A stretch of 64,000 nucleotides of DNA, from assembly GCF_019331715.1 (NCBI RefSeq), contig NZ_JAHBBG010000006.1, positions 1 to 64,000 of the forward strand, in the 5' to 3' direction. The DNA comes from Bifidobacterium simiiventris. Its GTDB lineage: Bacteria; Actinomycetota; Actinomycetes; Actinomycetales; Bifidobacteriaceae. The position numbers and the translations under genes are program-made. A model generated the notes under the pieces. It was not told where the DNA came from. It did no database searches and saw nothing but the letters and a program-made list of their open reading frames with translations. Shown here piece by piece: positions 18,399 through 25,584 of the stretch; positions within the stretch are counted from its first letter, which is position 1; every line of letters starts with the position of its first letter.

Positions 18399-18420
18399 GA
18401 CGATCTCCTTCTTCGATCTC

Positions 18421-18561
18421 GGCTCCCTCGGCTGAGGGAGCTGTCGAGCGCAGTGAGACTGAGGGAGCGTCTGAACCACAACACATATAGCTTCCGACGG
18501 CCTTATCGTGTACGCTCCCTCAGTCAGCCTTCGGCTGCCAGCTCCCTCAGCCGAGGGAGCC
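18421..18561. repeat. MITE-like unit with long imperfect terminal inverted repeats
   Basis: The outer 50 bp (18421-18470) returns inverted at 18512-18561. The first 23 and last 14 positions are identical, with a divergent 13-bp stretch between them. Each end holds GCTCCCTCGGCTGAGGGAGC or its complement. About 41 bp of unique DNA is enclosed. A further CCCGACCGAGGGAGCC copy follows near 18605. No gene is inside; it sits between maf and thrB. Confidence 0.75.
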
Positions 18562-18636
18562 AAGAACACAGATTGCCCGTTTTCTGACCAGTGGGTCTCA
18601 GTTCTCCCGACCGAGGGAGCCGAGACCGCGTTTGCG

Positions 18637-19635
18637 TTACTTGCGAATGATTTCGACGCCCTTGGTGTTGACGGCCGGGTGCAGCACGCGCCAATGGCCG
18701 TCCGCGAGACGGTCGCCGGCCACCTCGTCGATGGCCTCGGCCGCGTCGCCGTAGTGCAGCACGAGCACGCACGGGCCAGCGCCAGACACCATCGCCGCGT
18801 AGCCGCGAGCGCGCAGGTCCTCGATGAGCTGCCACGAGGGTGCCATGAGATCCTTGCGGTACGGCTGGTGCAGCTTGTCCTGCGTGGCCGCGAACAGCAG
18901 CGCGTTCGGGTCGGACGACTTGGCGAGCGCGGCCGGGTTCATCGCGGCGGCCAGCAGCGCCACGCGCGAGACGTTGAACACGCCGTCGCGGCGGGCGATC
19001 TGGTCAGGCAACGCCTGGCGCGCCTTTTCGGTGGACAGCTCGTAGTCCGGCACGAACACGGAGGTCTTGATGTTCGGATCGACCTTGTACTTGATCGTGT
19101 GGAAGCCGCCGTGCAGGGGTTCGCCGCCCGGGATCGGCACGGAGCCGACGCCTTCGGCCGTGTCGAAGTTCCACGACGCGGTCATGCCGCCGTAGACGGC
19201 CGGCGCGACGTTGTCGGGGTGGCCTTCGATCGCGGCGGCCAGTTCGAACACGGAGTCGCGGTTGAGGTCGTCGTCGTGCGCGAATGCGGCGGCCGCAGCG
19301 ATGCCGGCGACGATTGCCTCGGCGGACGAGCCCATGCCGCGCGCCTGCGGGATGTTGTTGTGCGCCTCGAGGATGAATCCGATGCGTCCCAGGCCGAATG
19401 TCTGGCATGCGCGGCGGAAGGTCGAGACGACCAGATGCGTCTCGTCGCGCGGCAGCGTGTCCTCGCCCTCGCCGTAGATGAGCACCTGCGCGGCGCGGTT
19501 CGACGGGTCGGCGCACAGCGTGAACGTGAGCTCGTCGTGGTATTCCAGCGCGAGGCCGACCGCGTCGAATCCGGACCCCAGATTCGCGCTGGTGGCCGGC
19601 ACGCTGACCTTGACCTGTTTACAGATCGGTTCCAT
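18637..19635 (-). CDS. thrB: Homoserine kinase
   Basis: A 332-residue GHMP-family kinase that phosphorylates homoserine with ATP in threonine synthesis. The N-terminal motif VKVSVPATSANLGSGFDAVG and the ATP-binding glycine-rich loop PQARGMGSSAEAIVAG (residues about 97-112) are diagnostic. The C-terminal MVSGAGPCVLVL motif is also typical. ATG 19635 follows AAGGAAGGATAGGA. It lies 30 bp downstream of hom on the same strand, forming a hom-thrB operon; threonine synthase is not in the window. It is cytoplasmic. Confidence 0.96.
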   Translation of the reverse strand: MEPICKQVKVSVPATSANLGSGFDAVGLALEYHDELTFTLCADPSNRAAQVLIYGEGEDTLPRDETHLVVSTFRRACQTFGLGRIGFILEAHNNIPQARGMGSSAEAIVAGIAAAAAFAHDDDLNRDSVFELAAAIEGHPDNVAPAVYGGMTASWNFDTAEGVGSVPIPGGEPLHGGFHTIKYKVDPNIKTSVFVPDYELSTEKARQALPDQIARRDGVFNVSRVALLAAAMNPAALAKSSDPNALLFAATQDKLHQPYRKDLMAPSWQLIEDLRARGYAAMVSGAGPCVLVLHYGDAAEAIDEVAGDRLADGHWRVLHPAVNTKGVEIIRK

Positions 19636-19665
19636 TCCTATCCTTCCTTGGCTCCCCTGCGACCG

Positions 19666-20979
19666 TCAGTCCAGCACGCGCAGGATGGACGGCTCGCCGG
19701 CGACGCAGTCGAGCTTGCAGACGGCATCCACGGTGCGACGCAGCGTGACCTCGTCGGTCAGGTGTGTCACGATGCGCAGCTGCTGCAGCTCACCGTCGTA
19801 GCCCGGCTCCTTCATGGTGGGCTTCAGATCCTGGTTCACGCCGTTGATCGAGACGCCGTTGTCGGCGAATTCCTTGGCGATCGCGGCGAGCACGCCCGGC
19901 TTGTCGTGGATGAGGAAGCGCACGGCGAACGCGGCGCGGCTCGCCTCGATCGGGGCCTTGGGCAGGTTGTTGTACATCGGGATGGTCGGGCCGGTGCAGC
20001 CCTGCGCGATGTGGCGCGCCTCGGTGACCACGTCGCCGACGACGGCGGAGGCGGTCGGTGCGCCGCCCGCGCCGCGGCCGTAGAACATGAGGTCGTCGGC
20101 GGCTTCGGCCTTGACGAAGATCGCGTTGAACGAGCCGTGCACGGAGGCCAGCGGATGCGTTTCGGGGATGAGCGCCGGGTAGACGCGCGCGGAGACGCCG
20201 GCCTCGCCGTTCTCGACGACGGCGAGCAGCTTGATGACCTTGTGCTCGGCGGTCGCCGCGGCGATGTCGTCGGCAGTGATCTTGGTGATACCTTCGACCG
20301 AGACGTCGTCGATCGTCACGTTGGTGTGGAAGCCGAGCGTGGCCATGATGGCGGCCTTGTTCGCCGCGTCGTGGCCTTCGATGTCGCCGGTCGGATCGGC
20401 TTCGGCGTACCCCTTGGCCTGCGCTTCCTTGAGGACGTCGTCGAACTGGAGGCCCTTGGTGGTCATCTCGTCGAGGATGTAGTTGGTGGTGCCGTTGACG
20501 ATGCCGAGCATGCTCGTCACCTTGTCGCCGGCCAGCGATTCGCGCAGCGGCAGCAGGAACGGGATCGCACCGCCCACGGCCGCCTCGAAGTAGATGTCAA
20601 CGCCCTTGGCGGCGGCCGCGTTGTAGATCTCCGGGCCGTACTTGGCGAGCAGCGCCTTGTTCGCGGTCACGACGGACGCGCCGGACTCGATCGCGGCCAT
20701 CACGAACGTGCGGGCCACGCCGGTGCCGCCGATCAGTTCGATCACGATGTCCGCGTTCGTCGCGACCTTCATCGTGTCGGTGGTCAGCAGCGACTTGTCG
20801 ATCCACGGATAGTTCACTTCGTCGGGGTCGAGGCAGGCCACGCCGACCAGTTCGATCGGCCGGCCGATGCGCGCGGCCAGCTCATCCTTCTGCTCGACCA
20901 GCAGGCGCGCGGTCTGCGATCCGACGGTTCCCGCGCCCAGAAGTCCCACGCGGATGGGGGTTTCGTTCGGCTGTGCCAC
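19666..20979 (-). CDS. hom: Homoserine dehydrogenase
   Basis: A 437-residue enzyme that reduces aspartate semialdehyde to homoserine with NAD(P)H. The nucleotide-binding motif VGLLGAGTVG is at the N-terminus, and GIVNGTTNYIL and EADPTGDIEGHDAANKAAI are family signatures. A C-terminal ACT domain (FLIHDKPGVLAAIAKEFADNGVSIN, from about residue 345) is present, which usually mediates threonine feedback. The start is ambiguous. GTG 20979 has AAAGGA five bases upstream and is preferred; ATG 20985 and GTG 21003 are in-frame alternatives. It is co-transcribed with thrB. Confidence 0.95.
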   Translation of the reverse strand: MAQPNETPIRVGLLGAGTVGSQTARLLVEQKDELAARIGRPIELVGVACLDPDEVNYPWIDKSLLTTDTMKVATNADIVIELIGGTGVARTFVMAAIESGASVVTANKALLAKYGPEIYNAAAAKGVDIYFEAAVGGAIPFLLPLRESLAGDKVTSMLGIVNGTTNYILDEMTTKGLQFDDVLKEAQAKGYAEADPTGDIEGHDAANKAAIMATLGFHTNVTIDDVSVEGITKITADDIAAATAEHKVIKLLAVVENGEAGVSARVYPALIPETHPLASVHGSFNAIFVKAEAADDLMFYGRGAGGAPTASAVVGDVVTEARHIAQGCTGPTIPMYNNLPKAPIEASRAAFAVRFLIHDKPGVLAAIAKEFADNGVSINGVNQDLKPTMKEPGYDGELQQLRIVTHLTDEVTLRRTVDAVCKLDCVAGEPSILRVLD

Positions 20980-21082
20980 AGGCATCCTTTCCCTGAAAGT
21001 CACTCATGCCGCCGCGACGGGCGGCGATCACAATTCCTCCACTATCCTACGGTCCGAATCCGACACGCCGGAACGCAAGTTT

Positions 21083-21194
21083 CTTAACAAACGCGCGGTG
21101 ACGGTCCGTCAATCGTTGCCGTCAATCGCCAGTAGCGCTCAGCGATGACGGCAAACGTTGCTGCAAGTCATTTGCAGTAAAGAAACTTAACAAA
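21083..21194. promoter_or_regulatory. PTS upstream region with repeated CTTAACAAA sites
   Basis: The 375-bp gap before the PTS gene holds two CTTAACAAA copies (21083-21091 and 21186-21194), the first as TTTCTTAACAAAC and the second as AGAAACTTAACAAAATG. A TAAACT -10-like box lies near 21223. AT-rich repeated sites fit a repressor such as a ROK-family protein, but no regulator is adjacent. The rest of the gap contains no convincing gene. Confidence 0.4.
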
Positions 21195-21378
21195 ATGTTC
21201 GACATCAGTGTCGCACGTGCCGTAAACTATCCCGTAGAGCGATACAGCCGCCCGGATTTCCGGGACTTCTGCCAAGGACGGCGGGAGGCGCGATCGATGA
21301 CGAAAGCCGGCGATCACAGAAAGCAGTACACCGTCGCTCACATGACCCTGCATCGTTGCAGAGGGAGGATGGAAGAAA

Positions 21379-22947
21379 ATGAAAGCGTACATTCAGCGCC
21401 TGGGACGCGCGCTCATGCTGCCGGTGGCCTGCCTGCCGGCCGCGGCGCTGTTCCTCGGTCTCGGCTACTGGATCGACCCGAGCGGCTGGGGTGGCAACAA
21501 CGTCATCTCCGCCTACCTGTGCAAGACCGGCTCGGCGATCCTCGACAACCTCGGCCTGCTGTTCGCCGTCGGCGTCGCCATCGGCATGGCGCGCAACCGT
21601 GACGGCGCCTCGGCGCTCTCGGGCCTCGTCGGCTTCATGACCGTCACCACGATCATGGGCTCCGCATCGATGTTCCTCGGCTTCGATTCCGATCCTACGG
21701 TCATCGCCAAAGAGCACCCGGCGTTCGCGGCCGGCGCCATCGGCAACAAGAACGTGTTCTTCGGCATCATGGTCGGTTGCATCGCCGGCGCGCTGTACAA
21801 CCGGTTCCATCAGACGAAGCTGCCCGACTTCCTCGCGTTCTTCTCCGGCCGCCGCTGCGTGCCGATCCTGACCGCCGCCCTCATGTCGGTGATCTCGCTG
21901 GCCCTGCTGTTCATCTGGCCGCTCATCTACAACGGCCTCGTCGCCTTCGGTGAAGGCATCATGGGCATGGGCGCGGTCGGCGCCGCCATCTATGCGTTCT
22001 TCAACCGTCTACTCATCCCCACCGGCCTGCACCACGCGCTCAACAACGTGTTCTGGTTCAACCTCGCCGGCATCGACGACATCACCAAGTTCTGGAGCGG
22101 CGTCGGCGGTCTGAACGGCGACGTGGCGGCCGTGACCGCCACCGGCGGCTTCCACCCGTACGGCGTGTACGTCACCGGCATGTACCAGGCCGGCTTCTTC
22201 CCGATCATGATGTTCGGCCTGCCGGCCGGCGCGCTCGCCATCTGGAAGAACGCCAAGCCCGAGAACAAGAAGGCCGTCGGCTCCCTCATGCTCGCCGGTG
22301 CGCTGGCCGCGTTCTTCACCGGCGTGACCGAGCCGCTTGAGTTCTCCTTCATGTTCGCCGCCTTCCCGCTGTACGTGGTGCATGCGCTGCTCACCGCCCT
22401 GTCGGTGTTCATCGCCGCATCCTTCCAGTGGATCGCCGGCTTCAACTTCTCCGCCGGCTTCATCGACTGGTTCCTCTCGCTCAACGTGCCGCGCGCGCAC
22501 ATGCCGTTCATGCTCATCGTGCAGGGCCTGGTGTTCGCGGTCATCTACTACTTCGTGTTCGACTTCGTGATTCGCAAGTTCAACATGAAGACCCCGGGCC
22601 GTGGCGATGAGGAGGTCGCGGATGCGACCGCCGACGCCGGTTCCTCCGACGCCGCCTCGACGACCGGCGACAAGTACGACGTTCTCGCCTCCAAGCTGTA
22701 CAAGGCCCTTGGCGGAAAGTCCAACGTGGTCGAGATCGAGAACTGCACGACCCGTCTGCGCATGGGCGTGAACGACACCGCGAAGGTCGACGTCGACGCG
22801 ATCCGCAAGCTCGTTCCCGGCGTGAAGGTCCTCGACGCGAAGAACGTGCAGGTCATCGTCGGCACGCAGGTGCAGGCCGTCGCGGATGCGATGGAGAAGC
22901 TGCACGGCTCACCGGTGATCGCCGGAGGATCGGCCCCAAAAGCGTGA
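21379..22947 (+). CDS. PTS EIICB permease, glucose/N-acetylglucosamine family
   Basis: A 522-residue membrane permease that imports and phosphorylates a hexose or amino sugar. Residues about 1-410 are the EIIC domain with roughly ten membrane segments, including LIPTGLHHALNNVFWF and the substrate motif GVTEPLEFSFMF. The EIIB domain follows (about 435-515) with the phosphorylatable Cys456 in IENCTTRLRMGVN. Domain order C-B matches NagE/PtsG proteins. Sequence alone does not decide glucose versus N-acetylglucosamine. Its stop overlaps the GTG start of the EIIA frame by four bases (GTGA). A slippery-type heptamer CCCAAAA lies at 22935-22941, two codons before the stop. Confidence 0.92.
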   Translation: MKAYIQRLGRALMLPVACLPAAALFLGLGYWIDPSGWGGNNVISAYLCKTGSAILDNLGLLFAVGVAIGMARNRDGASALSGLVGFMTVTTIMGSASMFLGFDSDPTVIAKEHPAFAAGAIGNKNVFFGIMVGCIAGALYNRFHQTKLPDFLAFFSGRRCVPILTAALMSVISLALLFIWPLIYNGLVAFGEGIMGMGAVGAAIYAFFNRLLIPTGLHHALNNVFWFNLAGIDDITKFWSGVGGLNGDVAAVTATGGFHPYGVYVTGMYQAGFFPIMMFGLPAGALAIWKNAKPENKKAVGSLMLAGALAAFFTGVTEPLEFSFMFAAFPLYVVHALLTALSVFIAASFQWIAGFNFSAGFIDWFLSLNVPRAHMPFMLIVQGLVFAVIYYFVFDFVIRKFNMKTPGRGDEEVADATADAGSSDAASTTGDKYDVLASKLYKALGGKSNVVEIENCTTRLRMGVNDTAKVDVDAIRKLVPGVKVLDAKNVQVIVGTQVQAVADAMEKLHGSPVIAGGSAPKA

Positions 22948-23459
22948 CGGCGGCCCCCGCCGCCAAGTCCGCTCCACCGGCCAAGGTCCCCGCGTCCGGT
23001 TCGACGATCCCGGTCGTCTCTCCCGCGGACGGCGCGATCAAGCCGATCGAGGAGGTTCCCGACGAGACGTTCGCCTCGAAGATCCTCGGTGACGGGTTTG
23101 CCGTCGTCCCCGCATCGGCCACGATCGTGGCTCCGATCAGCGGCACGGTGACGATGGTCGCCAAGTCGAAGCACGCCGTGGGCATCACCACTGCGCAAGG
23201 CGTGGAGGTGCTTGTGCACATCGGTATCGACACGGTCCAGATGGGCGGCACACCGTTCGCCGTAACCGTCGACAAGGGCCAGCCGATCACTGCGGGCACG
23301 CCGATGGTGCAGGTCGACTGGCCGGCCATCAAGGCCGCCTGCAAGCCGACCGACGTGATCGTGGCGTTCACCAAGCCCGCCAAGGTCGCCGCACTGTCGA
23401 TCACCGCCACAGGCGCGGTCACCGCCGGATCTCAGGTCGGTACCGTCACCCCGAAGTGA
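22944..23459 (+). CDS. PTS EIIA domain protein, glucose family
   Basis: A 171-residue EIIA(Glc)-type protein that passes phosphate from HPr to the EIIB domain. The phosphoryl-accepting His92 lies in EVLVHIGIDTV, and SPADGAIKPIEEVPDETFASKILGDG and VAPISGTV are family signatures. The first 25 residues are an Ala/Pro-rich stretch that looks like an inter-domain linker rather than a natural N-terminus. This suggests the protein was once, or still is, fused to EIICB. The frame is -1 relative to EIICB. Translation may start at GTG 22944 by coupling, or arise by frameshifting. Confidence 0.9.
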   Translation: MTAAPAAKSAPPAKVPASGSTIPVVSPADGAIKPIEEVPDETFASKILGDGFAVVPASATIVAPISGTVTMVAKSKHAVGITTAQGVEVLVHIGIDTVQMGGTPFAVTVDKGQPITAGTPMVQVDWPAIKAACKPTDVIVAFTKPAKVAALSITATGAVTAGSQVGTVTPK

Positions 23460-23497
23460 CATGAGTCTGCTGGTCTGACCGGCAGATGTCCGGTTCA

Positions 23498-23542
23498 ATG
23501 ATTGAGGGCCGGGAGGAGCAAATCCTCCCGGCCCTCAATCAT
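23498..23542. terminator. Terminator hairpin downstream of the PTS genes
   Basis: Twenty-base-pair perfect arms (23498-23517, 23523-23542) with core GAGGGCCGGGAGGA and a five-base loop. It lies 38 bp after the EIIA stop and is the first of three hairpins before convergent lysA. Confidence 0.75.
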
Positions 23543-23561
23543 GTCCACAGCCAGAACAAGC

Positions 23562-23611
23562 GTGGCGGTTTTCGCTCGCTGAAGGGTACTTCAGTGAGCG
23601 AAAACCGCCAC
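23562..23611. terminator. Second hairpin between PTS and lysA (GTGGCGGTTTTC family)
   Basis: Arms of 23 bp (23562-23584, 23589-23611) match at 22 positions with one G-T pair and a GGTA loop. The outer arm GTGGCGGTTTTCGCTC repeats the terminator at 16762. Confidence 0.7.
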
Positions 23612-23634
23612 CACGGGGTCAGGTCACTCACCTA

Positions 23635-23684
23635 GTGGCGGAAAACGCTCGCTGAGCGTCCGCTCAGCGAGCGTTTTCCGCCAC
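23635..23684. terminator. Third hairpin between PTS and lysA
   Basis: Perfect 24-bp arms (23635-23658, 23661-23684) beginning GTGGCGGAAAACGCTCGC with a two-base loop. It lies 40 bp before the lysA stop and would end minus-strand transcription. Confidence 0.7.
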
Positions 23685-23724
23685 GCCGATGACTGTGCCC
23701 TGTACCGGCACCGTCACACGCTGA

Positions 23725-25326
23725 TCAGCCGAGATCGAGACCGAGCAGGTCGTCGATGGTCTGACGGCGCAGCATCACGTGCGCGCCTTCCTCGCTCACG
23801 GCCACGACGGCCGGGATCAGCGCCTGGTTGTAGTTGCTCGCCATCGTGCGGCCGTACGCGCCGGTCACCGGCACCGCGAGCACGTCGCCGCGCTTGAGGT
23901 CGGCGGGCAGACGGTCCTCGTGGATGATGATGTCGCCCGACTCGCAGTGCATGCCGACCACGCGCACCAGCATCGACTCGTCCGAGCCGCGACGGTTCGC
24001 GAGCCGCACCGTGTAATCCGCGCCGTACAGCGCCGGGCGGATGTTGTCGCTCATACCGCCGTCGACCGACGCGTACACGCGCTCGTCGATCGGATTGCCG
24101 GCGCGGTCGGTCGGCTGGTGGCCTTCCGCGTCCGCGCTCAGCAGCACGTGCTTGATCGTGCCGACGCGGTACAGCGTGACGCCGGCGGGCGCCACGATCC
24201 AACGGCCCGGCTCGAACGAGATCGCGGGCGCGGGCATGCCGAGCGCGCGGTTGATCGCCGTGACCGCATCGGCCAAGCGCCCAAGCTCCACGTCGATGTC
24301 CATCGAATCCTCGCCGTCCGTGTACGCCACGGAATAGCCGCCGCCGAGGTCGACCTCGGGCAGCGTGTAGGCGTCGGTCGCGTAGAAGGTCTTGCGCAGG
24401 AGCATCATGCGCTTGGCGGCCTGGATGAACGCGTCCGCGTCGTGGATGTTCGAGCCGATGTGCGAGTGCACGCCGACCAGCTCGAGCACGTCCTCGTGGC
24501 GGCGGATCTCCTTGAGCACGGCGAGCGCGGGGCCGTTCGCCACGGCCGTCATCGCATCCGCGAGCTTGCGGTCGGGTTCGGACAGTTCCTCGCCGCTCAG
24601 GTCGTACGGGTACTTGACGTCATAACGCAGCTTGCGTTCCGGCTTGGCGGCGGACTCCGCGTCGTCGTGCCGCTCCCCCACGCGCGCGTTCGTCGCGGCC
24701 GGGGTCACGTCGGTCAGGTCGTCGAGGATCGACAGCACGGACGTGTCCGCACCGGCCGGCAGCAGCGGCACGCCGAACTTCTGGTCCTCGTGCGCGGTCG
24801 AGATGTACTCGTGGCCGCCGGCGTGGATGCCGGAGGTGACGCGCAGCATCACGCGGGCGCGCTTGCCGAGTCGCTTGGCGATCGCGGCGATGCGGGCCGG
24901 TTCGTTCGGCTCGTCGACGACGATCTTCGCGAAACCCTCGTTGATGGCCAGTTCGATCTCCGCATCGGACTTGTTGTTGCCGTGCAGCACGAGCCTACGA
25001 CCGGGCGCGCCGGCGGCGAGCGCGATGCGCATTTCGCCCATCGTGCAGGTGTCGACGTACATGCCGGCCGCGAGCACGAGGCGCACGATCTCCTTGGAGA
25101 GGAACGCCTTGCCGGCGAAGCTCACGTGCGTGGTCGAGTTGTTGAACGCGGTCGCGGCGGCGTGCACGAAGTGCTTGGCGCGGTTCGCGACCTCGTCGGT
25201 GTCGATCAGGTAGAGCGGCGAGCCGAACTCGTCGAGCAGCGACTCGGCGGTGCAGCCGTGGAACGTAATCGCACCGGTCGCCGGATCAATGGCCGTGGCG
25301 GCCGGCCAAATGGGACTGATTGCCAT
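23725..25326 (-). CDS. lysA: Diaminopimelate decarboxylase
   Basis: A 533-residue PLP enzyme that decarboxylates meso-diaminopimelate to lysine. The PLP lysine is Lys73 in SFAGKAFLSKE. HSHIGSNI, DLGGGYSV, EPGRWIVAPAG and the active-site cysteine segment MHCESGDII follow in the usual order. The protein is about 80-100 residues longer than typical relatives because of a charged insertion at roughly residues 195-280. It lies downstream of argS on the same strand, separated by a repeat-rich 258-bp gap, so it may be transcribed separately. It is cytoplasmic. Confidence 0.95.
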   Translation of the reverse strand: MAISPIWPAATAIDPATGAITFHGCTAESLLDEFGSPLYLIDTDEVANRAKHFVHAAATAFNNSTTHVSFAGKAFLSKEIVRLVLAAGMYVDTCTMGEMRIALAAGAPGRRLVLHGNNKSDAEIELAINEGFAKIVVDEPNEPARIAAIAKRLGKRARVMLRVTSGIHAGGHEYISTAHEDQKFGVPLLPAGADTSVLSILDDLTDVTPAATNARVGERHDDAESAAKPERKLRYDVKYPYDLSGEELSEPDRKLADAMTAVANGPALAVLKEIRRHEDVLELVGVHSHIGSNIHDADAFIQAAKRMMLLRKTFYATDAYTLPEVDLGGGYSVAYTDGEDSMDIDVELGRLADAVTAINRALGMPAPAISFEPGRWIVAPAGVTLYRVGTIKHVLLSADAEGHQPTDRAGNPIDERVYASVDGGMSDNIRPALYGADYTVRLANRRGSDESMLVRVVGMHCESGDIIIHEDRLPADLKRGDVLAVPVTGAYGRTMASNYNQALIPAVVAVSEEGAHVMLRRQTIDDLLGLDLG

Positions 25327-25349
25327 GATTCAGGTCCTTGGATTCTGAC

Positions 25350-25404
25350 TACCCCTCAGTCGGCTACGCCGACAGCTCCCCCAACAAGGGGGGAGCTGGG
25401 AGTA
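25350..25404. repeat. Intergenic palindromic element (CCCTCAGTCGGC family)
   Basis: ACCCCTCAGTCGGCTACGCC followed by a GACAGCTCCCCC / GGGGGGAGCTG hairpin lies just upstream of lysA. It belongs to the same family as 9031-9177 and 18421-18561. Confidence 0.5.
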
Positions 25405-25436
25405 AAAGGTTACATCTTGTCGGGACGGACAGTCCA

Positions 25437-25500
25437 GCTGAGCCGTCAAACGGACAGTCCAGTGGACTGTCCGTAGGCGAAGGGAGCGGCTATGCCGCGA
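25437..25500. repeat. 64-bp interspersed repeat, copy 1
   Basis: This 64-bp segment is repeated at 33482-33545 with only three differences. Its core is a 23-bp perfect palindrome at 25451-25473 (arms CGGACAGTCCA and TGGACTGTCCG). An extra CGGACAGTCCA arm lies just upstream at 25426. It sits between argS and lysA. Confidence 0.8.
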
Positions 25501-25584
25501 GGGGAATCCGAAGGATTCCGGTCCGTAGCAGCGAACAGCGATAGCGTCGTGAGCGTCGCAGAATACAGCAACGGCCGAAGGCCG

